Shown piece after piece: positions 50,359 to 59,457 of a stretch of 64,000 nt of DNA. Position 1 is the stretch's first letter; each line of letters begins with the position of its first letter. The translations under genes were made by a program, and so were the position numbers. The DNA comes from JAITMY01 sp031553765 (GTDB lineage: Bacteria; Bacteroidota; Bacteroidia; Bacteroidales; UBA932): contig JAVBKY010000006.1 in assembly GCA_031553765.1 (NCBI GenBank), positions 1 through 64,000 on the forward strand, in the 5' to 3' direction. The notes under the pieces are model-generated. The model worked only from the letters and a program-made list of their open reading frames with translations. It searched no databases and was not told the origin of the DNA.

Positions 50359-50365
50359 TAAATTG

Positions 50366-51460
50366 TTATTTTCTAAACGGTGGTTTTACAATCTCAGCAG
50401 CCAGAAATTTATCGCGAACCTTAATGTAAATCTTAGTACCCAAAGCTGCGTAGGCCGTTTGCACGTAGCCCATACCTATGCTTTGCTTGGTAAGGGGCGA
50501 CATGGTGCCGCTGGTTACCTCGCCTATTTTCTCCTGCTTATCGTTACATATATCGTACTCGGCACGGGCTACTCCCCTATCTTGCAGCACAAAAGCAACA
50601 AGCTTACGCTGTACGCCTTCACCCTTTTGCTTTTGCAAGGCTTCCTTACCCACAAAATCCTTGGTGAACTTGGTTACCCAACCTAAACCTGCCTCAAGTG
50701 GCGTAGTGTGGTCGTTGAGCTCATGTCCGTACAGGCAGTAGCCCATTTCAAGGCGCAGTGTGTCACGCGCTCCCAAACCTATGGGCTGAATACCAAACTC
50801 CTTGCCCGCCTCCATTACAGCATTCCATAGCTGCACGGCATCGGCAGCTGGCACGTATACCTCGCAACCACCGGCACCTGTATAACCCGTAGTAGAGAAA
50901 ATGGCGTTTTTAATACCGGCAAACTCCACCTCTTTAAAGGTGTAGTATTCCATATTTTCAACAGGATCTGCGCATAGCTTTTGCATAGCCTTTAGCGCCA
51001 GCGGACCCTGTATGGCCAGCTGCGCATAGTCATTAGAAGCGTTAATAAAGTCAACTCCTATTTTAAGCCCAAACTTTTCGGCGTACTTGCTTGCTGCCGC
51101 AAAATCCTTATCGGCGTTTGAGGCATTGACCACCAGCAGGTATTTTTCGGCGTTGAAACGGTATACAAGCAAGTCATCCACCACGCAACCATTTTCGTGC
51201 ATAAGGCAAGCGTACTGTATTTTACCATCGTACAGCACCGAGGCATCGTTGCTCACAATGTGCTGAATAAAAGGTAGCGCGTTAGGACCAAGTACCCAAA
51301 ACTCGCCCATGTGGCTCACGTCAAACACGCCTAACTTTTTGCATACGCAAACATGCTCGTCGCTAATACCCGTATACTCTATGGGCATGTTGTAGCCGGC
51401 AAATTCGGCCATTTTGGCGCCAAGCGCAATATGCACCTGTGTTAGAGGAGTGGATTTCAT
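50366..51460 (-). CDS. gcvT: Aminomethyltransferase (glycine cleavage system T protein)
   Basis: Transfers the methylene of glycine to tetrahydrofolate (364 aa). Seen: TPLTQVHIALGAKMAEFAGY, MPIEYTGISDEHVCV, VFDVSHMGEFWV, the folate-binding ISTTGYTGAGGCEVYV-type motif (here FSTTGYTGAGGCEVYVPA), GLGARDTLRLEMGYCLYGHE, and VTSGTMSPLTKQSIGMGYV. I chose ATG 51460 (MKSTPLTQVHIA). The other glycine-cleavage genes are not in the window. No glycine riboswitch is visible upstream. Confidence 0.95.
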   Translation of the reverse strand: MKSTPLTQVHIALGAKMAEFAGYNMPIEYTGISDEHVCVCKKLGVFDVSHMGEFWVLGPNALPFIQHIVSNDASVLYDGKIQYACLMHENGCVVDDLLVYRFNAEKYLLVVNASNADKDFAAASKYAEKFGLKIGVDFINASNDYAQLAIQGPLALKAMQKLCADPVENMEYYTFKEVEFAGIKNAIFSTTGYTGAGGCEVYVPAADAVQLWNAVMEAGKEFGIQPIGLGARDTLRLEMGYCLYGHELNDHTTPLEAGLGWVTKFTKDFVGKEALQKQKGEGVQRKLVAFVLQDRGVARAEYDICNDKQEKIGEVTSGTMSPLTKQSIGMGYVQTAYAALGTKIYIKVRDKFLAAEIVKPPFRK

Positions 51461-51480
51461 AGGCTTAGGAAAATTAAGAT

Positions 51481-51511
51481 AAAAAGAATGGCTGTGTTCG
51501 CACACAGCCAT
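51481..51511 (-). terminator. Terminator after the coiled-coil protein gene
   Basis: ATGGCTGTGT and ACACAGCCAT form a perfect 10-bp stem with a 4-nt loop. Read on the minus strand it ends in TTCTTTTT, 19 nt after the stop at 51530. Confidence 0.88.
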
Positions 51512-51529
51512 CGCCTTATAAAACTGTTA

Positions 51530-52168
51530 CTACTTTTTCTTTGCTGGAGATTTCTTAGCAGGAGCCTGCTTGACAGACATAACCCACGAGTTGCCTCTCA
51601 TTGCTGCATGTTTCCTTTTAATCTCCCTCTGAGCCGCAGCTACTGAATCTGCATGCGCCTGAGCTTGCTCCTGTGCCAAAGCTTCGGCTTGTGCCAACTC
51701 AAGTGCCGCACGTCTAGCTAACTCCTCAGCAACTCGATCACGCTCCGCCTTTTCAAATAGCATCTGTTCTTTCAGTGCATCACGAATCTCCAAGCGCTGC
51801 TTATCGTAGTTCTTGTACCGCTTGCACGATAGCGCTTTCTTCATTTCCTTATCACGCGCAGCACTCAAATTCTCAAAGGGATTTCCCTTCTGCTTCTTCT
51901 TTACCTGATCGTCAAAGGGATTGGTCGAGTTAGCTATGGTTATATCCTGAAGTTGCTGTTCATACTTAGCATTAATAGCTGCGACCTTCGCATACTCCTT
52001 ATCACTCAACCCTAACCTATCCTTCATTGCCTTATCTAGAAAGGCTGTACGCGCTTCCGGCGTTGAAATACGTACTAACGATGAATCCTCTAGCACACTC
52101 TTAGGAGCAGCCATTAACGACACAGCAGAGAGGGCTCCTAGTAGCAGTAAAAATAATACTTTTCTCAT
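51530..52168 (-). CDS. Secreted coiled-coil hypothetical protein
   Basis: This 212-aa protein has a signal peptide (MRKVLFLLLLGALSAVSLMA). The mature part is highly charged and helical: RLGLSDKEYAKVAAINAKYE, then an Ala/Glu-rich stretch (about 140-185, ALELAQAEALAQEQAQAHAD) likely to be a coiled coil. The C-terminal tail is PAKKSPAKKK. The first half resembles DUF-type periplasmic proteins of Bacteroidota with an LSDEQ-like turn. The function is unknown. Confidence 0.65.
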   Translation of the reverse strand: MRKVLFLLLLGALSAVSLMAAPKSVLEDSSLVRISTPEARTAFLDKAMKDRLGLSDKEYAKVAAINAKYEQQLQDITIANSTNPFDDQVKKKQKGNPFENLSAARDKEMKKALSCKRYKNYDKQRLEIRDALKEQMLFEKAERDRVAEELARRAALELAQAEALAQEQAQAHADSVAAAQREIKRKHAAMRGNSWVMSVKQAPAKKSPAKKK

Positions 52169-52551
52169 GGTTGAAAAATTTTAATTTGGAACGTTTTCAC
52201 CAATAATGTTTCGAAAAGCGAAGATAGCTCTTTTTTATTATTCAAAAAGCAACCTCTGACTTTTTCATTACCTATGAGTTAAAATAAATTTCCGGAAATA
52301 GTTCAGTATAAAAATCAAGTGGCATAAACGGCAAGTAAATACACCATGGCTACACTCTATCGGTTTCACAGAGTTTATCTTTTAGATTTTTTTAAAAGAT
52401 GCATTTTTCATGTCGCAAAAATATCTAAATTCCCAAACCAGTTACGATTTATCAATTATATAAAAATCACCACATTAAAACAAAACCGGAAATTATTCAA
52501 AAAAATATGCTAAAAATGAGACTGCATCGAACATGTAATCGTATTTTACAC
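52169..52551. other. Gene-free stretch upstream of lysC
   Basis: About 380 nt of AT-rich DNA between divergent genes. I see no frame with a good start, no tRNA and no lysine riboswitch features. It contains the promoters for both neighbours. Confidence 0.6.
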
Positions 52552-52559
52552 TATTTTTG
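52552..52559 (+). promoter_or_regulatory. Minus-7 box of lysC
   Basis: TATTTTTG matches TAnnTTTG, 31 nt upstream of ATG 52591. It supports the shorter lysC start, because the upstream ATG at 52507 would lie ahead of the transcript. Confidence 0.6.
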
Positions 52560-52590
52560 CAGTCCGAAAAAAAATAAAACTAATAATAAG

Positions 52591-53901
52591 ATGAAAGTTC
52601 TGAAATTCGGCGGCACCTCGGTAGGTAGTCCCGAGCGCATGAAGGCGCTACCAAAACTCATTGTGAATGAGGAGCCCAAGATTATTGTGCTATCGGCCAT
52701 GAGTGGCACCACCAACAATTTGGTGGAGATTGCCTCTCTACTCTCTCTGAAAAAGCCGGTTGAAGCTGCTGCTGCCATTAAAAACTTGGAGGAAAAGTAC
52801 GCAAAAGTAATTGATGAACTGTTCGGCACACCCGAATATAAAAAATCGGCTACTGCTGCCATTAAGGAGCGTTTTGATCAGCTTAAAAGTTTTTCGGTTG
52901 AGAATTTTTCGGTAAAGGAAGAGCGCATAATTTTGGCTCAAGGGGAGTTAATGAGCACCATGCTCGAAAATCTTTACCTGAACGAAACCGGGGTTAAGTC
53001 AGTGCTGCTGCCCGCGCTTAACTTTATGCGCAAAGATCAGCGCGACGAGCCCGACATGTACTTCATTCGCGAGATACTTACGCGCGAGTTGGAAAAGTAC
53101 CCCGACTGCAAGTTGTTCATCACACAAGGTTACGTATGCCGTAACTTCAAGGGTGAGATTGACAACCTAAAGCGCGGTGGTAGCGACTACTCCGCCTCCA
53201 TTATAGCCGCAGCGATAGGTGCTGAAAACGTACAAATATGGACAGATATTGACGGTTTTCACAACAACGACCCGCGCATGGTGGAGAAAACGCACAGCAT
53301 TTCGCACCTCTCTTTCGATGAGGCTTCGGAGCTGGCGTACTTCGGTGCAAAAATTCTGCACCCCACCTGCGTTATTCCTGTACAGGAAGCCAACATCCCG
53401 CTATGGATAAAGAACACACTGGACCCCACAGCCTACGGCACGCTTATTGATTCAACCACCGAGGGTGGCGAAATTAAGGCTGTTGCGGCAAAGGATAACA
53501 TCACCGCCATTAAGGTAAAGTCAGGCCGCATGATGATGGCCTATGGTTTCCTACGCCAAATTTTCGAAATATTCGAAGACTATAGCACGCCTATCGATAT
53601 GATTACCACTTCGGAGGTTGCCGTATCGCTCACCATTGACGATACCACCAATCTTGATAAGATTGTAGCCGAGCTGAAGAACTTTGGCACGGTGGAGGTG
53701 GATAAGGATATGACCATTATAAGCATTGTGGGCAACAAGATTTCGGAAAGCAAGGGTGCTACCGCAAAGATTTTGGGTGCACTGAGCGACATGCCCATCC
53801 GTATGATTTCATTCGGTGGAAGCCGCTACAACGTAAGCCTGTTGGTAGAAAGCACCTACAAAAAGGCAGCGTTAGAAGCGCTGAACACCAAACTGTTCTA
53901 A
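52591..53901 (+). CDS. lysC: Aspartate kinase, monofunctional
   Basis: Phosphorylates aspartate for lysine, threonine and methionine synthesis (436 aa). The kinase domain (1-290) starts MKVLKFGGTSVGSPERM, and GRGGSDYSA-type LKRGGSDYSASIIAAAIG, TDIDGFHNNDPRMV and SFDEASELAYFGAKILHP follow. Two C-terminal ACT domains (about 305-436; YGFLRQIFEIFEDYSTPIDM, MRMISFGGSR-like IRMISFGGSRYNVSLLV) provide feedback. There is no homoserine dehydrogenase fused. I chose ATG 52591. lysA follows. Confidence 0.96.
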   Translation: MKVLKFGGTSVGSPERMKALPKLIVNEEPKIIVLSAMSGTTNNLVEIASLLSLKKPVEAAAAIKNLEEKYAKVIDELFGTPEYKKSATAAIKERFDQLKSFSVENFSVKEERIILAQGELMSTMLENLYLNETGVKSVLLPALNFMRKDQRDEPDMYFIREILTRELEKYPDCKLFITQGYVCRNFKGEIDNLKRGGSDYSASIIAAAIGAENVQIWTDIDGFHNNDPRMVEKTHSISHLSFDEASELAYFGAKILHPTCVIPVQEANIPLWIKNTLDPTAYGTLIDSTTEGGEIKAVAAKDNITAIKVKSGRMMMAYGFLRQIFEIFEDYSTPIDMITTSEVAVSLTIDDTTNLDKIVAELKNFGTVEVDKDMTIISIVGNKISESKGATAKILGALSDMPIRMISFGGSRYNVSLLVESTYKKAALEALNTKLF

Positions 53902-53910
53902 CTAAATACA

Positions 53911-53997
53911 AATTGAGAATTAAAAATTAAAAATTGGGGCACTCCTCCATTCTTAATTTTTAATTTTTAATTCTTAACTTTTAAGTTTTAATTCTCA
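53911..53997. repeat. AATTAAAAATT inverted repeat between lysC and lysA
   Basis: AATTGAGAATTAAAAATTAA and its reverse complement (TTAATTTTTAATTCTTAA) flank GGGGCACTCCTCC; further TTTAAGTTTTAATTC follows. The same AT family is at 22637, 30273 and 18901. It ends three bases before the lysA start. Confidence 0.88.
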
Positions 53998-54000
53998 TAT

Positions 54001-55152
54001 ATGAATTTTCCCCTCGACAAATTTCGCACCATCCCCACCCCCTTCTACTTCTACGACGTGGAGTTGTTTAAGCGCACGGCACAGACAGTAAAGGCTGAGG
54101 CTGACAAGTATGGATACCATGTGCACTACGCGCTAAAAGCTAACGCCAACGAGCCGCTTTTGCGCATACTTAGCAGCATGGGTATTGGTGCTGATTGCGT
54201 AAGCGGTGCCGAAGTGCAGCGTGCTGTAGATTGCGGCTTTGCACCACAAAGCATTGCATTTGCAGGCGTAGGTAAGCGCGATGACGAAATCAACTTGGGA
54301 ATTGATCACGGTATTTTTACCTTCAACTGCGAAAGTGAGCAGGAGCTGGAGGTAATAAACGAGCTGGCTAAGGCCAAGGGTAAAGTGGCAGCGGTTGCGC
54401 TACGCATTAACCCGGAGGTGGATGCGCATACACATGCAAAAATCACCACGGGAATGGCCGAAAACAAGTTTGGCATTAACCTGTGGCAGCTAAATGATGT
54501 AGCGCCGAAGGTAAAGCAAATGAGTAACCTGAAGCTCATTTCCATTCACTTTCACATAGGTTCGCAAATTACCGAAGTAGAGCCTTTCATAGAGCTATGC
54601 AATAAGGTTAACGAGCTGCAAACACAGCTGGAGAAAATAGGCGTAACTGTGGAGCATGTGAACGTGGGCGGCGGTTTAGGCGTAGATTATCGCAACCCTG
54701 ATGAGAACAGTATTCCCGGTTTTGCAGAATATTTTGCAGCCATAAACAAGCACATTAAGCTACGCGCCGGACAGCAGCTGCACGTGGAGTTGGGACGTTC
54801 CATTGTAGCCCAATGCGGCGCACTTATCACCAAGTGCCTTTACGTAAAGGAACTACAAAAGAAGAACTTCATTATTGTGGACGCAGGCTTTAGCGACCTT
54901 ATTCGTCCCGCATTGTACGATGCTCACCACCGCATTGAAAACCTCACTTCTGCTTCTACAGAAAAGAAAAGATATGACGTAGTAGGTCCCATTTGCGAAA
55001 GCAGCGATACCTTCGACAAGCACATATCCCTACCCACTACTCAACGTGGCGACTTGTTTGCGCTGCGCACCGCGGGCGCTTACGGCGAAGTAATGGCATC
55101 GCAATACAACTTAAGGTCATTGCCTAAGGCGTACTATTCGGATAAGATTTAG
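54001..55152 (+). CDS. lysA: Diaminopimelate decarboxylase
   Basis: Last step of lysine synthesis (383 aa, alanine-racemase fold, PLP). Seen: TPFYFYDVELFKRT, VHYALKANANEPLLRI (PLP Lys near 44), GIGADCVSGAEVQRA, ISIHFHIGSQITEVEPF, VNVGGGLGVDYRNP, LHVELGRSIVAQCGAL, FIIVDAGFSDLIRPALYDAHH and VGPICESSDTFDKH. The length is slightly short but complete. It follows lysC after the AT element, so an operon is likely. Confidence 0.96.
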   Translation: MNFPLDKFRTIPTPFYFYDVELFKRTAQTVKAEADKYGYHVHYALKANANEPLLRILSSMGIGADCVSGAEVQRAVDCGFAPQSIAFAGVGKRDDEINLGIDHGIFTFNCESEQELEVINELAKAKGKVAAVALRINPEVDAHTHAKITTGMAENKFGINLWQLNDVAPKVKQMSNLKLISIHFHIGSQITEVEPFIELCNKVNELQTQLEKIGVTVEHVNVGGGLGVDYRNPDENSIPGFAEYFAAINKHIKLRAGQQLHVELGRSIVAQCGALITKCLYVKELQKKNFIIVDAGFSDLIRPALYDAHHRIENLTSASTEKKRYDVVGPICESSDTFDKHISLPTTQRGDLFALRTAGAYGEVMASQYNLRSLPKAYYSDKI

Positions 55153-55195
55153 TACACCAGCACAGATACTACCGACAAGCATAGTCATCTATAAC

Positions 55196-55247
55196 TTAGC
55201 CCCAAATGTTGCAAAAATCATTTGTAACATTTGGGGCTAAACTTTTT
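55196..55247 (+). terminator. Terminator after lysA
   Basis: TTAGCCCCAAATGTT and AACATTTGGGGCTAA form a perfect 15-bp stem with a 15-nt loop and a T-run. It may also serve cinA from the other side. Confidence 0.92.
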
Positions 55248-55290
55248 TACTCCTGTGAAAATCTGCAGCGAGATCCGCGCTATCCGTGTG

Positions 55291-56538
55291 CTACTCCTCC
55301 AGCAACTTCATCCTCAGCATATTCAACACTTGCGACGAGGCACGAATAATGGTGCGCTCTCGGTCGTTTCCCAAGTTAAGTTTGTGCGAGAAAACTCCCT
55401 TAGGTGTGGCCACAGCAATCCAAACTGTACCCACCGGTTTTTCAAGCGTACCGCCATCGGGTCCGGCAACGCCTGAAGTAGCCACAGCGTAGTTGGTTTG
55501 CAGCGCACGGCAAGCGCCCTGCGCCATTTGCTCTACCACCTGTTGGCTTACGGCACCATGCGCCTTTAGGTCTTCCTCGCTTACACCAAGCGCATTTACC
55601 TTTACCTCGTTGGCATATGATACCACGCTACCCTTGTAGTACGCCGAGGCACCCGGTACCGAGGTTATCATTGATGCTACACGTCCACCCGTGCAAGATT
55701 CGGCAGTAGCAAGCGTCGCGCCTTTTCCCTTTAGCAGTTTACCTACTATACTTTCCAGCGTATCGTTATCGTAGCCTACTATATTTTTTCCTATAATGGC
55801 TTGCAGCTGCCTCACGCGCTGCTCAACGTCGCTTTCAAGGTTGGGAATTTGATCAGCCATGTAGCAGGATAGGCGCAACTTCACACCCATAAATGAAGGC
55901 AAATAAGCCAAACGCAAATGCTGCGGTAAAGCTCTCTCCCACTCTGCTATAGTTTCAGCCAACTTTGACTCGGGAATACCCGTAGTGATTATATTTTTGT
56001 GATAAACGCGCCCCAGCTGGAAGCGTTTTTTGACGCGCGGAACAACTTCGTTCACTATCAAGTACTCCATTTCGGAAGGCACTCCGGGTAAAGAAATCGC
56101 CACCTTACCATTACGCTCAAACCACATGCCGGGTGCCGTTCCCGTGAGGTTCATCATTACCTCGCACACATCGGGCACTAAAGCCTGCGCCTCGTTAAGT
56201 GGGCCGACGCTAATACCGCGCCCCGTAAGCCAATCGGTTACATGCTTCAACGTAGGCTCATGCGTCACCATTTTAGTCGCGCCAAAGTATTCGCCCAGGG
56301 TGTACTTTGTAATATCATCCTTGGTGGGGCCAAGTCCTCCAGTAATTACAATTAAATCACTTATAGTAAAAAGTGAATCAAGCGCCGCTACAATCTCACC
56401 CTTGATATCGCCCACCGAGCGCATTTCGGTCACCACTACTCCGGCATTACCCAGCTGCTGCGAAATAAATGCGGAGTTGGTGTCAACTATTTGACCAATC
56501 AGAATTTCGTCGCCAATGGTAAGAATTGAGGATTTCAT
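55291..56538 (-). CDS. cinA: CinA family protein (nicotinamide-nucleotide amidase domain)
   Basis: This 415-aa protein combines an N-terminal MoCF-like domain (about 1-165; ILTIGDEILIGQIVDTNSAF, VITGGLGPTKDDITKYTLGE, VALVPDVCEVMMNL-type) with a C-terminal CinA amidase domain (about 255-415; LATAESCTGGRVASMITSVPG, NYAVATSGVAGPDGGTLEKP, VGTVWIAVATPKG). CinA proteins deamidate NMN and have been linked to NAD recycling or competence. The length is normal. A palindromic element precedes the start. Confidence 0.95.
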   Translation of the reverse strand: MKSSILTIGDEILIGQIVDTNSAFISQQLGNAGVVVTEMRSVGDIKGEIVAALDSLFTISDLIVITGGLGPTKDDITKYTLGEYFGATKMVTHEPTLKHVTDWLTGRGISVGPLNEAQALVPDVCEVMMNLTGTAPGMWFERNGKVAISLPGVPSEMEYLIVNEVVPRVKKRFQLGRVYHKNIITTGIPESKLAETIAEWERALPQHLRLAYLPSFMGVKLRLSCYMADQIPNLESDVEQRVRQLQAIIGKNIVGYDNDTLESIVGKLLKGKGATLATAESCTGGRVASMITSVPGASAYYKGSVVSYANEVKVNALGVSEEDLKAHGAVSQQVVEQMAQGACRALQTNYAVATSGVAGPDGGTLEKPVGTVWIAVATPKGVFSHKLNLGNDRERTIIRASSQVLNMLRMKLLEE

Positions 56539-56576
56539 ATTTCAAATTTCAGGTTAGAATACACGCCACTTCAACA

Positions 56577-56695
56577 ACCTCTCCCCTAACCCCTCTCCAC
56601 AAGAGAGGGGCATGTGACCAGAAAGTACATTTGTATCACAGGAGCGCTTGTGCGCTGAAAGTCCCTCTCCTGCGGAGAGGGATTTAGGGAGAGGT
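56577..56695. repeat. Inverted-repeat element, CCTCTCCCCTAACCCCTCTCC family
   Basis: CCTCTCCCCTAACCCCTCTC opens the element and inverse GAGAGGGATTTAGGGAGAGG closes it, with inner CTCTCC...GGAGAG hairpins. It is the second copy of the element at 45281. It lies between the oppC-like stop and the cinA start, 39 nt from the latter. Confidence 0.9.
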
Positions 56696-56700
56696 CTCTT

Positions 56701-57759
56701 TTACTCTCGGCTATCCGCAGCACCACGTAACCCATTTCCTATAAAGGTAAATGCTAGCACAGTTAGCACTATAGCTATGCCCGGCACTATGGCAAGGTGC
56801 GCGGCATCAAGCATAATGTAGGCGTAGTGATCTTTAATCATGCTGCCCCACGAAGGCATGGGTGGCTGCGCGCCAATGCCCAAAAAGTTTAGCCCCGCCT
56901 CCACCAGTATAGCTGACGCAAAATTTGAAGCCGTTACCACAATTATGGGACTTACTATATTGGGTAAAATGTGCCTGAAAATTATGCGCATGTGCGAATA
57001 CCCCAGGGCATTTGCCGCCTCTATATACTCCTTTTGCCGAATGCTCAAGACCTGCCCGCGCACCATACGGGCAATGTCCACCCACATGGTAAGTCCCACG
57101 GCCACAAATACCTGCCAAAATCCCTTGCCTAGCGCCATCGTAATGGCAATAACCATAAGCAGCGTGGGGACGCTCCACGTTACGTTAGTAAACCACATAA
57201 CCAACGCGTCAATTTTACCGCCAAAGTAACCTGCCAGCGCACCCAGCGTAATGCCCACCAGCAGCGCAATAAGTACCGCAATAGCACCCACCGCCAGCGA
57301 CACACGCGCGCCGATAACAAGGCGGCTCAGCAAATCACGCCCAAAGCGATCGGTACCCAATAGGTATATTTTTTGGCTTGTACCTAAGGTTTCGTTTTTA
57401 TCAAAAATGCGCTCTGGCTCTGTCCCCTCACATGGTTCGCAGTATTCAGTAACAAATACGTTATCGCCCTCATAGCGAATTTTCGAAATAGGAATTTCAA
57501 CGTACGAAGCCTCTTGACCGTACAGCATCTTGTGAAAAACGTTCACACGCTCTACCTCTGCCACCTTGCGCAAGCGTAGCATTTGCACCTTAAACATAGG
57601 CGGACGTGCGGCAATGCTCAGCTGTTGCGAGTTAGCATAAGCCGTACTATCGGGGGTAATGAGATAGCCAAGTATGGCGCAGAGCGAAAGGAGTACAATA
57701 AAAATCAATCCAGCCAAGGCCTGCCTATTACGGCAAAACTTGCGCCACAACAAATGCAT
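56701..57759 (-). CDS. OppC/DppC-type ABC transporter permease
   Basis: Inner-membrane permease (352 aa). After a first helix (about 13-35) comes an extended hydrophilic segment of about 100 residues (to near 130), which includes EYCEPCEGTEPER with a Cys-x-x-Cys. The family core follows: YLLGTDRFGRDLLSRLVIGA, VSLAVGAIAVLIALLVGI, and the EAA loop AANALGYSHMRIIFRHILPN, with LNFLGIGAQPPMPSWGSMI. E. coli OppC is about 300 aa, so the insertion is long. No other transporter subunit is nearby. The start is uncertain: ATG 57759, or GTG 57783. Confidence 0.88.
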   Translation of the reverse strand: MHLLWRKFCRNRQALAGLIFIVLLSLCAILGYLITPDSTAYANSQQLSIAARPPMFKVQMLRLRKVAEVERVNVFHKMLYGQEASYVEIPISKIRYEGDNVFVTEYCEPCEGTEPERIFDKNETLGTSQKIYLLGTDRFGRDLLSRLVIGARVSLAVGAIAVLIALLVGITLGALAGYFGGKIDALVMWFTNVTWSVPTLLMVIAITMALGKGFWQVFVAVGLTMWVDIARMVRGQVLSIRQKEYIEAANALGYSHMRIIFRHILPNIVSPIIVVTASNFASAILVEAGLNFLGIGAQPPMPSWGSMIKDHYAYIMLDAAHLAIVPGIAIVLTVLAFTFIGNGLRGAADSRE

Positions 57760-57788
57760 TGGGGAGGAGGATTGCGGATTCACAGCTG

Positions 57789-59456
57789 CTACTTTTTCTT
57801 TCTCAAATTCTCGGGAGGAAGAAAGCCACCCTTAATCTCGCCAATGCGCTGGGTAATAGGAAATGTAGGTTGCGGAATAAGGTTGCTCTCTTCGCGCTGG
57901 GAAGGGCGAATACTACGCGTCGTTATTTCGTAGCGCGACTGCGGACGTATTTGCTTTTGCCACGCAAAGCCCTTTAGCGTTAGCTCCTGTACATTTATAT
58001 CTTTTGGTGGTAAAATGTCCGAAATGGGGTTGGACAGGTAGTTAATCTTTTGAACCTTACGATTCTTGATGTATATAACCATGTCAGTACTCGACGAGGT
58101 GTTGACGCCTGAGAGCTTCATCTTATCGCGCAAAAAGTAAACGGACTGCCCATTGCCAAACACATCTACTTTGTACAGTTCGTTATCGGCAAAATGGGCC
58201 ACTATTATTTTTCCCTTAATTTGGTTGTAAAAGGCCTTTACGCTATCATCTTCTGAGGCAATAAAACCTGCGCCATCGAGCTCCATGGAGTTGAGCTGAT
58301 TGTTTTTTTGAATAATATTGATTTTATTAGCCGTGAGCTGGTTCTCCTTATTCCATAGCACCGGATCAAAAAACATCTCCACCAGCGAATCTATAGCGCT
58401 GTACGACAATGAATCGCACGAGCCTTGAACTTCGGGGTGGTAAAATTTCACATGGTGATAAGCGTGCATGTACTTACGCATGCTATCGCGCTCCATGGTA
58501 AGCGTATCTGTATTTAGTATGCGGCGTACCAGCAACGTATCGGCCTTAAGGAACATGGTGTCATCCTTGGGGTTTGCCGAGAAGAAAACACCCACCGGCT
58601 GTTTCGTTACAAAGGCGTAATCCTCGTGCTCGTATAGTTTAGCATAATCGCCCAGCGTCATAGCATTCTGCGACGAATCATACAGCTGCACGTTATTGTA
58701 CATCTCACCCACGCCCTGCGCACGATAGTAGTGCGCGCTATCGCTCCACGACTCCTGCTTCTCGCTCATCATGTACACGTGGTCTTCCATAAAAAAGTGG
58801 TCATCCATTTTATTATAGTAACCATGCTTGAACGAGGAAAAAATATCATCGTGAAAAACGTACGACTGCTTGAAAAAGTTAGCCTTATCAACGTTGGTAT
58901 AGTAGTGCAGCGAGTCGGACTTTATGCGATAATCCACATTACGCATTTCCACCTTAGCGTTAAAGATAGCCAACTTTTGGTTGGAGTAGTAGTAACCCTC
59001 ATCGCTTTCCAACAAGTTGTCGGCATCATCAATAGTGCCGCCTTTTGAAAAGAATGCCACGTTGTTTGCCGTATTGAAATCAATAAACTGCGTGCGTAAA
59101 CGTGTACCTCCATCAATAAGCGTAACCATTTTTCCCCGCACCTTCCCTATATCGTTAGCACTCTGGTAATCCATATAGTCACCATAGAGCCATAGCGTGT
59201 CTTTATGCACTATTACGCGGCTAAAGGCCTCAAAACGGTTGTCGGGGTAAAGGTACGCGCTATCACACGTCATGGTAGCACCATTGTGCAGCAACCTCAC
59301 GTTACCTATCAAGCGGTTGATAGTACCATCACCATACTTTAAGCTACGCGCAGCATCAGCATGTATAATTTGCACCTGGCGCCGTTCGGCAAAAACAGTA
59401 ACGCTAACGCAAAGAGCCGTTAGCGTCAGAAAAAATATGTAGATTTTTCTTTTCAA
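57789..59456 (-). CDS. OstA-like (LptA/LptD N-terminal domain) protein
   Basis: This 555-aa protein has a signal peptide (MKRKIYIFFLTLTALCVSVTVFA), starting at a TTG. Beta-jellyroll LPS-transport-like repeats follow: VQIIHADAARSLKYGDGTIN, LIGNVRLLHNGATMTCDSAY, ALYYTN-type SDSLHYYTNVDKANFF, YHVKFYHPEVQGSCDSLSY. OstA-like proteins are thought to move lipopolysaccharide across the periplasm or help in barrel assembly. It is followed by the oppC-like gene and preceded by the SurA-like gene at 59458, 1 nt away, so the cluster is envelope-related. Confidence 0.88.
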   Translation of the reverse strand: MKRKIYIFFLTLTALCVSVTVFAERRQVQIIHADAARSLKYGDGTINRLIGNVRLLHNGATMTCDSAYLYPDNRFEAFSRVIVHKDTLWLYGDYMDYQSANDIGKVRGKMVTLIDGGTRLRTQFIDFNTANNVAFFSKGGTIDDADNLLESDEGYYYSNQKLAIFNAKVEMRNVDYRIKSDSLHYYTNVDKANFFKQSYVFHDDIFSSFKHGYYNKMDDHFFMEDHVYMMSEKQESWSDSAHYYRAQGVGEMYNNVQLYDSSQNAMTLGDYAKLYEHEDYAFVTKQPVGVFFSANPKDDTMFLKADTLLVRRILNTDTLTMERDSMRKYMHAYHHVKFYHPEVQGSCDSLSYSAIDSLVEMFFDPVLWNKENQLTANKINIIQKNNQLNSMELDGAGFIASEDDSVKAFYNQIKGKIIVAHFADNELYKVDVFGNGQSVYFLRDKMKLSGVNTSSSTDMVIYIKNRKVQKINYLSNPISDILPPKDINVQELTLKGFAWQKQIRPQSRYEITTRSIRPSQREESNLIPQPTFPITQRIGEIKGGFLPPENLRKKK

Positions 59457-59457
59457 G

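Noticed and set aside
52169..52590. Possible lysine riboswitch upstream of lysC
   Set aside because: I could not find the conserved L-box core or a terminator; a covariance-model search would settle it.
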